A stretch of 64,000 nt of DNA from Pseudomonas umsongensis (GCF_002236105.1 NZ_NIWU01000001.1:1860001-1924000), one strand, 5' to 3'; shown: positions 53,199-61,898, counted from the first letter of the stretch. The notes: generated by a model from the letters alone, not told the origin. Numbers and translations are program-made.

Positions 53199-53285
53199 TG
53201 TAGGAGCTGCCGCAGGCTGCGATCTTTTGATTTTTCCAGGGCCAAAGCAAGATCAAAAGATCGCAGCCTGCGGCAGCTCCTACAG
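53199..53285. repeat. Inverted REP pair, TGTAGGAGCTGCCGCAGGCT type
   Basis: Left TGTAGGAGCTGCCGCAGGCT plus GCGATCTTTTGAT and its exact complement at the right flank about 20 bases. It separates convergent chaN-like and cytochrome c genes. Confidence 0.95.
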
Positions 53286-53307
53286 GTCGAGGTACATCTG
53301 CCAGTTT

Positions 53308-53697
53308 TCAGGGTGCCGGGAAGGTCTGGATGTAAGCCAGCAAATCATCGATCTTCTCTCGATCGCTGATCCCCCAGAAAATCATCCGTGTGCCCGACAC
53401 CACGGCTTTCGGGTCCTCGATGTACGCCGCCAGTTTTTCCCGCGTCCAGACAATGCCCGACGATTTCATCGCATCGGAGTACTGATAGTCCGTGGTGCTG
53501 CCGGCAACCCGTCCGACAACACCGTTGAGTTGCGGACCAAAAAACGCCCGCGCCGACTCGCCGATCTGATGGCAGCCACCACACACCCGCTTGAACAGTT
53601 TACCGCCCGCCTCGGCATCGCCCTGCGCGTTCGCTTGCGTGGCGAACAGGCCTGCACCGAGGGTCAGGACGAGGGTCATCACGGCCGTTTTGTTCAT
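53308..53697 (-). CDS. Class I cytochrome c (c2/c550-like), periplasmic
   Basis: This 129-residue protein has a signal peptide (MNKTAVMTLVLTLGAGLFA) and one haem attachment site CGGCH near residue 40. The distal Met ligand is in GTRMIFWG, as in mitochondrial-type cytochromes c (M-I-F motif), and DDLLAYIQTF is the usual C-terminal helix. It would carry electrons in the periplasm; partner unknown. ATG 53697 has GGGAG seven bases upstream. Confidence 0.92.
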   Translation of the reverse strand: MNKTAVMTLVLTLGAGLFATQANAQGDAEAGGKLFKRVCGGCHQIGESARAFFGPQLNGVVGRVAGSTTDYQYSDAMKSSGIVWTREKLAAYIEDPKAVVSGTRMIFWGISDREKIDDLLAYIQTFPAP

Positions 53698-53902
53698 TTC
53701 CAGCTCCCGCCTGCAGCGAAAAAAATGGCCGCCATTTGAGCATGACCAGGGCCCATGGCCGAAGCTTTTCGGATGTACAAGGCCCAAGCGTGCCGTCCAT
53801 CCCGCCAAGCCTCGCTGCGCTTTTGCCCGCCTAGACTAGCTACTCACAACGTGAGTGGCATGTACAGCCGCCACCCCCACACCAACTTACGGAGACTCAA
53901 TC

Positions 53903-54652
53903 ATGAAAATTGTTGTCATCGGCGGTACCGGCTTGATTGGAACACAACTGTGCAAACTCCTGCGCGAAGGCGGACATGATGTGGTGCCCGCCACGCCGAG
54001 TACCGGCGTCAACGCAGTCACCGGAGAAGGCTTGCAGGCAGCCCTGCAAGGCGCCGACGTGGTGGTCGACGTCGCCAATTCACCTTCGTTCGAAGATGCC
54101 GCCGTGCTGGAATTCTTCGAACAATCCGGGCGCAACCTTGCCGCCGCCGAGGAGGCCGCCGGGGTCAAGCATCACGTCGCGCTTTCGGTAGTGGGCACGG
54201 AGCGAATGCTCGAAAGCGGCTACTTTCGCGCCAAGATGGCCCAGGAGGAATTGATCAAGAACGCGGGAGTGCCCTACTCGATTCTGCGCGCTACGCAGTT
54301 CTTCGAGTTCATCGGCGCCATTGCACAATCAGGCGCACAAGGCGACACCATTCGCCTGACATCGGCCGCCCTGCAGCCGATCGCCTCGGCCGATGTCGCC
54401 GCGGCACTGGCCAAAATTGCCGTGGCGGCGCCCACCGGCAAAATCGAGGAAGTGGCTGGCCCTGACAAACAACCTCTGGTGTCGTTCGCAAAAACCTACC
54501 TGCAACACACCAAGGATCAGCGTGAAGTGATTACCGACGACAACGCCGGATATTACGGCGCGATCATCAACGACCAGTCACTGACCCCTGGCGCCAATCC
54601 CATCCTCGGCAAGATTCACTTCGATCAATGGCTCAAGAGCACCAGCGCCTGA
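53903..54652 (+). CDS. NmrA-like NAD(P)-binding oxidoreductase
   Basis: This 249-residue protein has the nucleotide-binding start MKIVVIGGTGLIGTQLCKLLREGGHDVV and the atypical SDR/NmrA pattern (HHVALSVVGTERM, YSILRATQFFEFIGAIA). The Tyr-x3-Lys pair of classical SDR enzymes is not evident, so it may be a redox sensor or a quinone-type reductase. GGAGAC precedes its ATG. The cupin gene follows by 55 bases on the same strand. Confidence 0.85.
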   Translation: MKIVVIGGTGLIGTQLCKLLREGGHDVVPATPSTGVNAVTGEGLQAALQGADVVVDVANSPSFEDAAVLEFFEQSGRNLAAAEEAAGVKHHVALSVVGTERMLESGYFRAKMAQEELIKNAGVPYSILRATQFFEFIGAIAQSGAQGDTIRLTSAALQPIASADVAAALAKIAVAAPTGKIEEVAGPDKQPLVSFAKTYLQHTKDQREVITDDNAGYYGAIINDQSLTPGANPILGKIHFDQWLKSTSA

Positions 54653-54707
54653 CAAGCCAGTCGGTCAGACACTGGCACCCGCCTACTATTCTCATCAGGA
54701 GCATCCC

Positions 54708-55112
54708 ATGCGAACCCCCATGCTTCTCGCCCTGTTTACCCTGTCCTTCACCACTACTGCAACGGCACTGGCCGCCGAAGCGCCGCCTCCGGACGTCAAG
54801 GAAGTGTCGGTCACGGCGCTGCCCGATTACCCCGGCAAGGAAGTGCTGATGCTCACCGTCGAATACCCGCCGGGCGGTGCCGACCCGGTTCATCGACACG
54901 ACGCCCACGGTTTCATCTATGTGCTCGAAGGCTCGATCGTCATGGGGGTCAAGGGTGGCAAGGAAGTCACGTTGATGCCCGGACAGAGCTTCCATGAAGG
55001 CCCCAACGACATACACACGGTGGGCCGCAATGCCAGCAACGACAAGCCGGCGAAGTTTGTCGTCTTTCTGCTGAAGGACCAGGGCAAGCCGCCGGTGTTG
55101 CCTGCCGATTGA
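54708..55112 (+). CDS. Secreted cupin domain protein
   Basis: This 134-residue protein has a signal peptide (MLLALFTLSFTTTATALAAEA) and one cupin: motif 1 DPVHRHDAHGFIYVLEG and motif 2 MPGQSFHEGPNDIHTVGRN supply His, His, Glu and His for a metal. It follows the NmrA-like gene and AGGAG precedes the ATG. Function unknown. Confidence 0.85.
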   Translation: MRTPMLLALFTLSFTTTATALAAEAPPPDVKEVSVTALPDYPGKEVLMLTVEYPPGGADPVHRHDAHGFIYVLEGSIVMGVKGGKEVTLMPGQSFHEGPNDIHTVGRNASNDKPAKFVVFLLKDQGKPPVLPAD

Positions 55113-55295
55113 AAGTCGCTCGGCATACTTGCGTATGAGCGGCTAATACCTGGATGTTGATCTTGACAACCTATGCATGAGTGACGGGGTTTTTCAGGCA
55201 ATTAAGATGCAGGCATCGAATGTCAGGGCTGCAATAGCCGGCATTCCTGCCTGCCCACTTGTTGCTTGAACAATCCCGTGACTCATTAGGTGAAC

Positions 55296-55766
55296 ATGAT
55301 GAACACCCCCCGCCTTGCATCAGGACTTGCCCTCCTTTCAGCCCTCGCTTTACTCACCGCCAACGCACAGGCCGTCGAAGCGGGAGCCGGAACGTCCGGC
55401 GCCCACACGGCCGTGCATAACGCTGCCGAGGGGGGTGCAGACCGCACCAAGGAACCACAACTGGCTGCCGATGGTGCGCAGCGTCTCAAGCAGAATCAGG
55501 TCGCCGAAGGTGGGGCTGATCGTTTGAGAGAACGGCAACTGGCCGAGGGTGGCGCCGATCGCCTGCGCGAGCGGCAACTGGCATCGGACGGTTCCGATCG
55601 ACTGAAGCAAAACAACGTTGCCGCAGGCGGATACAACTCGATGCGCGGGACAAGGGTGGCAGAAGGTGGCTCCGACCGCCTGCGGCACAATCATTACGCC
55701 GATGGCAGCAATGGCTACGATGCCAGCTCCGACGTCATGCCCTATTTCTGCATGGAATGCCGCTGA
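55296..55766 (+). CDS. Secreted 13-residue-repeat (DRL-repeat) protein, divergent copy C
   Basis: This 156-residue protein has a signal peptide (LASGLALLSALALLTANAQA) and seven or eight 13-residue units with the same core as copies A and B, for example VAEGGADRLRERQL, LASDGSDRLKQNNV and VAEGGSDRLRHNHY, but far more varied. It ends with a non-repeat tail containing a Cys pair (FCMEC). The signal peptide and flanks are unrelated to A and B, so it is an old paralogue. ATG 55296 follows AGGTG; GTG 55290 and ATG 55299 are in frame. Function unknown. Confidence 0.8.
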   Translation: MMNTPRLASGLALLSALALLTANAQAVEAGAGTSGAHTAVHNAAEGGADRTKEPQLAADGAQRLKQNQVAEGGADRLRERQLAEGGADRLRERQLASDGSDRLKQNNVAAGGYNSMRGTRVAEGGSDRLRHNHYADGSNGYDASSDVMPYFCMECR

Positions 55767-55771
55767 TCTCC

Positions 55772-55886
55772 TGTAGGAGCGAGCATGTTCCGGGCGGCGT
55801 TCCGACGATGGTCGTGAACGATAACGCGTAGAACCAGATGCCCAGCGGCGCCCGTGGGTTTCTCGCGAGCATGCTCGCTCCTACAA
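55772..55886. repeat. Composite REP element, copy 5, inner part inverted
   Basis: Same terminal palindromes, but the inner GGGCGGCGTTCCGACGATGG segment is at the left rather than the right, so the element is in the opposite orientation to copies 2, 4 and 6. Confidence 0.9.
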
Positions 55887-55903
55887 GGGTAAATCTCATG
55901 CAC

Positions 55904-55942
55904 AAAAAAATCCGGAGTCCTGTGAATGGGTCCGGATTTTTT
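55904..55942. terminator. Bidirectional terminator
   Basis: Stem AAATCCGGA / TCCGGATTT with A and T runs on both sides. It serves the minus-strand SDR gene and perhaps the repeat-protein gene. Confidence 0.88.
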
Positions 55943-55955
55943 GTTGCGCGTGTAG

Positions 55956-56786
55956 TCAGTCCTTGAAATCGGTGGACAGTGCCAGCTCGTTCCATTGCGC
56001 CAATTCCTGGGCGACAAAGCGGTTTTTCGCTTCGATGCGCGCGATGGTATCGCTGCCCAGTGCCAGCCGTTGTGGCGGCTTCGGTGCATTGACCAGGGCC
56101 AGCATGGCGTCGGCGAACTTCACCGGATCGCCCGGCTGGGCATGGTTGGCGGCTTCGGCATGCTTGCGCATGGCGCCGACGGTTTCATCGTAGTCCGACA
56201 GCTCCAGCGCGGTCTTCACCAGCGATTGCTCGTCGAGGAAGTCGGTGCGGAAGAAGCCCGGCTCGACCACCGTGGCATGTATCCCTAGCGGCGCCAGTTC
56301 CTGGTGTAGCGCTTCGGTAATACCTTCTACCGCAAACTTGGTGGAACCGTAGACACCCCAGCCCATGTAGGCGTGGTAGCCGCCGATGGAAGAAATGTTG
56401 ATCACATGTCCGCTGCGCTGGCGACGCATGTGCGGCAGTACCGCCCGGGTCACGTTGAGCACGCCGAAGACGTTGGTGGCGAACAGACGCTCGGTCTCGC
56501 TGGCGCTGGTTTCTTCCACCGCGCCCAGCACGCCGAACCCGGCATTGTTGATCAGCACATCGATGCGGCCGAAACGCTTGATGCCTTCTGCGACGGCCTG
56601 ATGCGCTTGCTCCTCGCGGGTCACGTCCAGGCGCACGGCCAACAGGTTGGGATGATCGCCGAGCCTGGCAGCTATTTCTTCGGGCTTACGGGCCGTGGCA
56701 ATCACCGCGTCGCCGGCACGCAGAGCACGTTCTGCGATGAGAGTACCAAAACCACGGGAAGCCCCAGTAATGAACCAAGTACGCAT
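55956..56786 (-). CDS. SDR family oxidoreductase
   Basis: This 276-residue protein has the classical short-chain dehydrogenase core: nucleotide motif TGASRGFG at 7-14, NNAGFGVLG, the catalytic Ser in NISSIGG and YGSTK with Tyr and Lys. A C-terminal extension of about 80 residues is typical of the larger oxidoreductases of this kind. A strong GGAGGAG precedes its ATG. It is divergent from a LysR gene. Confidence 0.92.
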   Translation of the reverse strand: MRTWFITGASRGFGTLIAERALRAGDAVIATARKPEEIAARLGDHPNLLAVRLDVTREEQAHQAVAEGIKRFGRIDVLINNAGFGVLGAVEETSASETERLFATNVFGVLNVTRAVLPHMRRQRSGHVINISSIGGYHAYMGWGVYGSTKFAVEGITEALHQELAPLGIHATVVEPGFFRTDFLDEQSLVKTALELSDYDETVGAMRKHAEAANHAQPGDPVKFADAMLALVNAPKPPQRLALGSDTIARIEAKNRFVAQELAQWNELALSTDFKD

Positions 56787-56916
56787 TTCAACTCCTCCTC
56801 TCAGCGACCCGAGCGTTATTGCCGGGCCTTCTTGATGAGTTGACGCTACTTTAAAACTGCCTTACTGATGTGATAATCCCAGCAATATTGCATGACTTTG
56901 TGAAAGGTATTCACAT

Positions 56917-57822
56917 ATGAAAGCGCCTTCGGCCGCTGACCTCTCGACCTTCCTGTGCGTGGCCAATCACCTGAACTTCAGCCGCGCAGCGGTCGAACTG
57001 GGGCTGACCCCTTCTGCTTTGAGCCATGCGGTGCGCACCCTGGAGAACCGACTCGGTGTCAGGCTGTTCAATCGCACCACCCGCAGCGTCGGCCTGACCG
57101 AAGCCGGCGAGCGTCTCTTTGCCCGACTCAAACCGGCCTTTCGTGATATCGACGATGCCCTGGAAGACCTGAACCATTATCGCGAAAAACCCTCGGGCAA
57201 CCTGAGAATCACCGCGGGTCGCCAGGCCGCCGAACTGGTGTTGCTGCCACTGGCCAGCAAGTTCCTCGAAGCCTATCCGGACGTCAAACTGGAGATCGTG
57301 ACAGACGACGCGCTGGTCGATGTGGTGGCGCAGGGTTTTGATGCCGGCGTACGCTTCGGCGCTCGGTTGGAGGCGGACATGGTCTCCCTGCCGATTGGCA
57401 GCTTCATGCGTTCCGTGGTCGTGGGTTCAGCGGATTTTTTCCGTAAACATCCCATTCCGCAAAAGCCCGAGGATTTGCATGGCCTTCCGTGCATCCGCCA
57501 TCGTTTCCCCAGTGGCGCTATGTATCGCTGGGAGTTCGAACGGGGTGGAATCGCCCAGGAAATCGAGATAGACGGCCCACTGACCCTGGGCGACGTCAGC
57601 CTGATGGTCGGCCCGGCGTTGCAGGGCGTCGGCCTGGCCTACATCTTCGAAGACATGGTCAAGGCGCAGATTGCCGACGGCAGCCTGATCCAGGTGTTGG
57701 GCGACTGGTGTCCCTACTACCCCGGCCTGCATCTGTACTACCCAAGCCGACGGCATGTGCCGGCAACGCTCAAGGCTTTCATCGAATGTGCACGAGCGGC
57801 ACGGGAGGTCGGTCCACGATAG
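56917..57822 (+). CDS. LysR family regulator, CrgA/DmlR-type
   Basis: This 301-residue protein has the LysR helix-turn-helix (LSTFLCVANHLNFSRAAVELGLTPSALSHAVRTLENRLGVRLFNRTTRSVGLTEAG in segments) and an effector domain with VLLPLASKFLEAYPDVKLEIV. It is divergent from the SDR gene across 130 bases and is its probable regulator. Confidence 0.92.
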   Translation: MKAPSAADLSTFLCVANHLNFSRAAVELGLTPSALSHAVRTLENRLGVRLFNRTTRSVGLTEAGERLFARLKPAFRDIDDALEDLNHYREKPSGNLRITAGRQAAELVLLPLASKFLEAYPDVKLEIVTDDALVDVVAQGFDAGVRFGARLEADMVSLPIGSFMRSVVVGSADFFRKHPIPQKPEDLHGLPCIRHRFPSGAMYRWEFERGGIAQEIEIDGPLTLGDVSLMVGPALQGVGLAYIFEDMVKAQIADGSLIQVLGDWCPYYPGLHLYYPSRRHVPATLKAFIECARAAREVGPR

Positions 57823-57835
57823 GTTTTTTGGAACC

Positions 57836-57950
57836 TGTAGGAGCGAGCATGCTCGCGAAAAACCTGAGGGCACCGCGGGGTGCCAGGCTCCCCGCGTCAT
57901 CGTTGACGACCATCGTCGGAACGCCGCCCGGAGCATGCTCGCTCCTACAG
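57836..57950. repeat. Composite REP element, copy 6
   Basis: 115 bases, full length, from TGTAGGAGCGAGCATGCTCG to ATGCTCGCTCCTACAG with CACCGCGGGGTGCCAGGC and CATCGTTGACGACCATCGTC inside. Confidence 0.93.
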
Positions 57951-57990
57951 TAAATCGGGTACAGCCGTCTCCCCCCTAGTATCAGGGCGA

Positions 57991-58710
57991 TCAGGTCTTG
58001 AGGTAGTCCAGCGTCTGCGCCGTGGTCCACAAGGCATTGGCGATGTAGCGATAGTTGATCAGCGCAGCCAGGTAGCCATCGCCCTCAGGCGTGCTCGGGC
58101 CGGCGGTGGCGTCGCGGACCACCGCCACTTCAAAGCCCTGCTCCAGCAACTCACGCAGGTGCGACTCGACACAGAGGTTCGCCGCCATCCCCGCCAGTAT
58201 GATTTGCGAAACACCGTGCTTGCGCAGTTGCAACGCCAAGTCATTGGTTTCAGGGCCGTACACTTTATGCGGCGAAGCGATAATGGTCTTGCCGTCGAGG
58301 ATGTACGGCTTGAACCCGGGCATGAAGTCGGCACCGGAGTTTTCGAAACCGTCGAGGCTCAGCGGCCCCTGCCGATCGAACATGCAGATGCTGTGCATGA
58401 CCTTTTCCAGCGGCCCGCCGAAATGCCAGTCGTGATCGCACGGGTAGTAATAGTGCGGGGAAACAGCGACGGTGATGCCTGCTTCTTTGGCAGCGGCAAA
58501 CAACTGCCCGAGGTGATTGACCACATCGTGCTCGACGACACTCTTGCCGAATACACCCCAGCTCACACCTTCGGGGCTGAGGAAGTCGATCTGCGGGTCG
58601 ATGACCACCAGTGCTGCGCGGGCCAGGTCGAGCTGCATGCCCGGGTCCGGCAGCGCAGGCTCTGTCGGGTCGGCATACGGGGCGGTGGTGCGAATCGAAT
58701 CGTTGCTCAT
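57991..58710 (-). CDS. Isochorismatase family cysteine hydrolase
   Basis: This 239-residue protein has the cysteine-hydrolase triad region: Asp in VVIDPQIDFL, Lys in the VFGKS or PHKVYG segment, and Cys in LAGMAANLCVESHLRELL. The family hydrolyses isochorismate, nicotinamide, carbamoyl groups or related amides; the substrate here is unknown. GGAG precedes ATG 58710. An AraC gene diverges from it and a NIPSNAP gene follows that, which suggests a small inducible catabolic cluster. Confidence 0.88.
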   Translation of the reverse strand: MSNDSIRTTAPYADPTEPALPDPGMQLDLARAALVVIDPQIDFLSPEGVSWGVFGKSVVEHDVVNHLGQLFAAAKEAGITVAVSPHYYYPCDHDWHFGGPLEKVMHSICMFDRQGPLSLDGFENSGADFMPGFKPYILDGKTIIASPHKVYGPETNDLALQLRKHGVSQIILAGMAANLCVESHLRELLEQGFEVAVVRDATAGPSTPEGDGYLAALINYRYIANALWTTAQTLDYLKT

Positions 58711-58862
58711 GACAGTTGACTCCGCTCAAGGATGGAAAAATCGCGCTGCGCCATGGCACCCGGCAGGGGTGTTGTTTACCATCGGCGAGAACGTCATCCT
58801 ACGGTCGCGCCCTGTTCCTCTTTTGCCAGGGCGTACAGCGTCTTTACCCAGGCGTCTCCAAC

Positions 58863-59759
58863 ATGGATATCCTTTCCGAATTCTTCGAGCGCACACAACT
58901 GCAGGGTCGGCTGTTCTTTTCCGGCCCCATGGTGGGCACACTGGTGCTCGACAAGCCGCCGGGCATGGCGTTCATCCATGTGATCCGTCGTGGCGGTATC
59001 CACATGGTGCAACCGGGGCTGCCAACGATCTCGATCAACGAGCCCAGTGTGCTGTTTTGCCCCAGCAGCTGCCGTTATCAATTGCGCTCAAGCTCGGTCG
59101 AGGGCGCCGAATTGATCTGCGCTTCGTTCCAGTTCGGACGCAATTCCCTGCAACCCTTCCCGCTCGGGCTCAAGGAAACCCTGGTGTTTGCCTTTCGCCA
59201 ACTGGAAAACCTCACGCCCCTGCTCGGCACCCTGATCAATGAATTTCAGGACAAGGCCCCCGGCCGAACCAAAGCCCTGAACCTGCTGCTCGAATACCTG
59301 TTCGTGCTCCTGGTGCGCCGCTCGGTCAGCGAGGGCAAGATATCCAGCGGTTTGCTGTACGCCCTTCAGGATGGGCGCCTCGGGACAGTGTTCAAGCGCA
59401 TTCACCAGGAGCCCGAGGCGCCCTGGACCGTAGAGAAAATGGCCAGCCTTGCGAATATGTCGCGGTCAAAATTTGCCGCCTGTTTTACCCGGATCATGGA
59501 CATTTCGCCGATGGGCTACGTCACCGCCTGGCGAATGAAACTGGCCCAGGATCTATTGCGCGATGGTGTGCAGATCAAAGTCATCGCCGCGACAGTCGGC
59601 TACAGTTCGCAAGCCTCGCTCTCTCGAACCTTCCTCAACGTGGTGGGCTGGCCGCCGGCCGAATGGCTCAAGCGCGATACCTGCGGCGAGGCTGTCGCAG
59701 ACGTGGCGGCGCGGCTTCTGCCCGACCTGCCGGACGATTCAACCACCGAACATAGCTAA
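58863..59759 (+). CDS. AraC family regulator with a cupin-6 sensor domain
   Basis: This 298-residue protein begins with the MDILSEFFERTQLQGRLF pattern of AraC regulators with an N-terminal cupin-6 domain and ends in an AraC helix-turn-helix (WTVEKMASLANMSRSKFAACFTRIMDISPMGYV, then VGYSSQASLSRTF). ATG 58863 is chosen because that domain begins there; the frame is open upstream to 58716. It likely controls the divergent cysteine hydrolase and the NIPSNAP gene after it. Confidence 0.9.
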   Translation: MDILSEFFERTQLQGRLFFSGPMVGTLVLDKPPGMAFIHVIRRGGIHMVQPGLPTISINEPSVLFCPSSCRYQLRSSSVEGAELICASFQFGRNSLQPFPLGLKETLVFAFRQLENLTPLLGTLINEFQDKAPGRTKALNLLLEYLFVLLVRRSVSEGKISSGLLYALQDGRLGTVFKRIHQEPEAPWTVEKMASLANMSRSKFAACFTRIMDISPMGYVTAWRMKLAQDLLRDGVQIKVIAATVGYSSQASLSRTFLNVVGWPPAEWLKRDTCGEAVADVAARLLPDLPDDSTTEHS

Positions 59760-59780
59760 CCTGTCAGAGAGAAAAAACCG

Positions 59781-60107
59781 ATGGTCACCTGCTACCTGAA
59801 ATATGTGCTGGACCCCTACAAGCTCGATGCATTCGAACACTACGGCAAACTGTGGATTCCACTGGTGGAGAAGTTCGGCGGCCAGCATCACGGCTACTTC
59901 CTGCCGTCCGAGGGGGCCAACAACGTTGCCCTGGCCATGTTCACCTTCCCTAGCCTTGCGGCCTACGAAACGTATCGCCAACAGTCTATGAAGGACGCGG
60001 AATGCATCGCCGCCTTCAAGTACGCAGAAGAAACGCGCTGCATCCTCAGCTATGAGCGCTCCTTCTTTCGTCCGGTGTTCGGCGAGCAGAAACAGCAAAC
60101 GGCCTGA
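59781..60107 (+). CDS. NIPSNAP family protein
   Basis: This 108-residue protein is a single ferredoxin-like NIPSNAP domain: MVTCYLKYVLDPYKLDAFEHYGKLWIPLVEKFGG, then HGYFLPSEGANNVALAMFTFPSL. Bacterial members are small dimeric alpha-beta barrel proteins with unknown or isomerase/oxygenase-type roles. It starts 21 bases after the AraC stop and has a terminator after it. Confidence 0.88.
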   Translation: MVTCYLKYVLDPYKLDAFEHYGKLWIPLVEKFGGQHHGYFLPSEGANNVALAMFTFPSLAAYETYRQQSMKDAECIAAFKYAEETRCILSYERSFFRPVFGEQKQQTA

Positions 60108-60137
60108 TGGGTTCACAGCGCATTGGAATCAATAAAC

Positions 60138-60163
60138 ATGCCGCCTGACCGGGCGGCATTTTT
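60138..60163 (+). terminator. Intrinsic terminator
   Basis: Hairpin ATGCCGCC-TGACC-GGGCGGCAT followed by T residues, just after the NIPSNAP gene. Confidence 0.88.
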
Positions 60164-60300
60164 CATTGCCAAACCCAGAGTGTAATGGCGGGTTTGAATG
60201 TCAGATGAATGGTCGGCCAATAGACGGCAAACTGCTGATGATGGGACTAACTTTACAAGTCCGCACTGCCAACCCGGCATTCTTATAGCGGTGACCTCTC

Positions 60301-61110
60301 ATGGAAAAGATCGCCCAAAAGTTTCTCGACACTTCTATAAACCGCTTCGCTGGAGCGAGCCTCGCACTGATTATCGGCTTGAGTACATCAACAGCGGCAT
60401 TGGCCGATGAGGCATATGCCAAAACACTGCTCAAGAACATGTCCGACTATATGTCAGCGCAAAAAAATATATCGTTTAGCTACGACACGATTCTGGATGT
60501 CGTTACTAAAGATAAGCAACGACTTGCACTGGCAGGTTCCGGCACCGTTGCCATCACCCGGCCTGACAAGCTGCGCGGTACACGCACCAGTGGCTTTGCC
60601 GACCTTGAGATGCTGTTTGATGGCAAGACGCTGACCTTGATCGGCAAAGGCAAAAACATCTACACGCAGGTCGAAATCCCGGGCACGGTTGACCAGCTTC
60701 TCGATACGCTGCGCGACAAATACAACAGGCCACTGCCCGGTGCAGATCTGTTGATGTCCAATCCCCAGGATCAATTGATGTCAGGCGTGACCAACATCAA
60801 GGATCTTGGAAGTGGCGTTATCGGGGGGACCGAATGCGATCACCTGGCTTTCAGGAAGAAAGACGTTGACTGGCAAATATGGATCGCCCAAGGCGATCGC
60901 CCCTACCCTTGCCGTTATGTCATCACTTCCAAAACAATTGCCGGTAGTCCCCAATACAGCATCCAGCTAAGCGACTTTAAAAGTGGCGATGCCGTCGCGG
61001 TTGATGATTTCACGTTTAACAATTCGACCAATGCCGAGAAAATCGAACTCAAAGACCTGCCCAACGCCGAGGACTTGCCCAGCAACTTTGTTCGAGGAAA
61101 AGCCCAATGA
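60301..61110 (+). CDS. DUF2092 exported protein
   Basis: This 269-residue protein has an N-terminal signal (ASLALIIGLSTSTAALA near residue 20-36) and the DUF2092 domain, which has a LolA/RseB-like barrel pattern: SAQKNISFSYDTILDVV, RPDKLRGTRTSG, DLEMLFDGKTLTLIGKGKNIY, and two cysteines (ECDHLAF, PCRYVI) that may pair. This fold can bind lipids or lipoproteins. The stop overlaps the next start by four bases. Slightly more AT-rich than its surroundings. Confidence 0.85.
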   Translation: MEKIAQKFLDTSINRFAGASLALIIGLSTSTAALADEAYAKTLLKNMSDYMSAQKNISFSYDTILDVVTKDKQRLALAGSGTVAITRPDKLRGTRTSGFADLEMLFDGKTLTLIGKGKNIYTQVEIPGTVDQLLDTLRDKYNRPLPGADLLMSNPQDQLMSGVTNIKDLGSGVIGGTECDHLAFRKKDVDWQIWIAQGDRPYPCRYVITSKTIAGSPQYSIQLSDFKSGDAVAVDDFTFNNSTNAEKIELKDLPNAEDLPSNFVRGKAQ

Positions 61111-61298
61111 ACCTATTGATGAAATCCTTCGGCTTCCTTCTGGCGGCATTCGTACTGATGTGTGCGCTGGAGCTTGGAGAGACCTTGTCGATCCCCGGCG
61201 TGCACAGCGTCGTTCCTCACGCCGAGGCGGTGGTCGGGCGTCCTCTTACGCCCGTCAGCGTTGCCGGCGTCGCGAGGCGCACGGCGCGGCGCAATTAA
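61107..61298 (+). CDS. Small exported or anchored protein linked to DUF2092
   Basis: This 63-residue protein has a hydrophobic N-terminus (SFGFLLAAFVLMCALE) that is a signal or anchor and a short basic C-terminus (VARRTARRN). Its ATG overlaps the DUF2092 stop as ATGA, indicating coupling, and a strong terminator follows. The role is unknown; size and context suggest a partner of the DUF2092 protein. Confidence 0.72.
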   Translation: MNLLMKSFGFLLAAFVLMCALELGETLSIPGVHSVVPHAEAVVGRPLTPVSVAGVARRTARRN

Positions 61299-61404
61299 CC
61301 TTGATGTTCGAGCAAACCAGCAATAACGATCAACGCTCGAGCGCACCTGGACGATGGTGCCTGCCAACATGGCAATCACCACGCAGATGAAAACCTGCCT
61401 CCAG

Positions 61405-61436
61405 AGCGGCAGCCTCGTCGAGGCTGCCGCTTTTTG
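61405..61436 (+). terminator. Intrinsic terminator of the DUF2092 operon
   Basis: Twelve-base stem AGCGGCAGCCTC / GAGGCTGCCGCT with a short loop and five T. The convergent GNAT gene stops at 61440, so the hairpin may serve both. Confidence 0.93.
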
Positions 61437-61439
61437 AAC

Positions 61440-61898
61440 CTAACCTTGTTTCAAGTCCAGGCAATAGGTGTAGTAACCGGGATCGCGCACATAACCCAAT
61501 GACTCGTACAGACGCTGGGCACCGTAGTTGTCAGTTGCGGTTTCCAGGGTCATGCCCTTGGCTCCCATCAACCGCGCAAAGTCGCGGGCGGTATTCATCA
61601 GCAGCGTACCAACGCCTTTGCCCCGGGCGGCGGGCGTGGTGAACAGGTCGCCGAGCAGCCAGGTGCGGTGCGCGTCGATGGAGGAAAAGGTTGGGAACAT
61701 CTGCACGAAACCCAGCGCCTGGCCGTCGGTGTCCTCGGCGAAGAAGATCACCGACTCGTCGCGGGCAATGCGTTCGGCAATGAAGTTGCGGGACTGGGGC
61801 AGGTTCGACGGCTGGCCGTAGAAGCCACGATAAGCGTCGAATAACGGCGCGATCGTGTCGATGTGGGAAGCGTCGGCGCGCAGGGCCAGGATAGCCAT
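61440..61898 (-). CDS. GNAT family N-acetyltransferase
   Basis: This 152-residue protein has the acetyl-CoA motif LFTTPAARGKGVGTLLMNTAR (about 88-108) and the C-terminal MTLETATDNYGAQRLYESLGYVRD pattern. It lacks substrate-specific signs. ATG 61898 follows GGAG by seven bases; the longer frame to 61994 runs into the REP pair. Confidence 0.9.
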   Translation of the reverse strand: MAILALRADASHIDTIAPLFDAYRGFYGQPSNLPQSRNFIAERIARDESVIFFAEDTDGQALGFVQMFPTFSSIDAHRTWLLGDLFTTPAARGKGVGTLLMNTARDFARLMGAKGMTLETATDNYGAQRLYESLGYVRDPGYYTYCLDLKQG

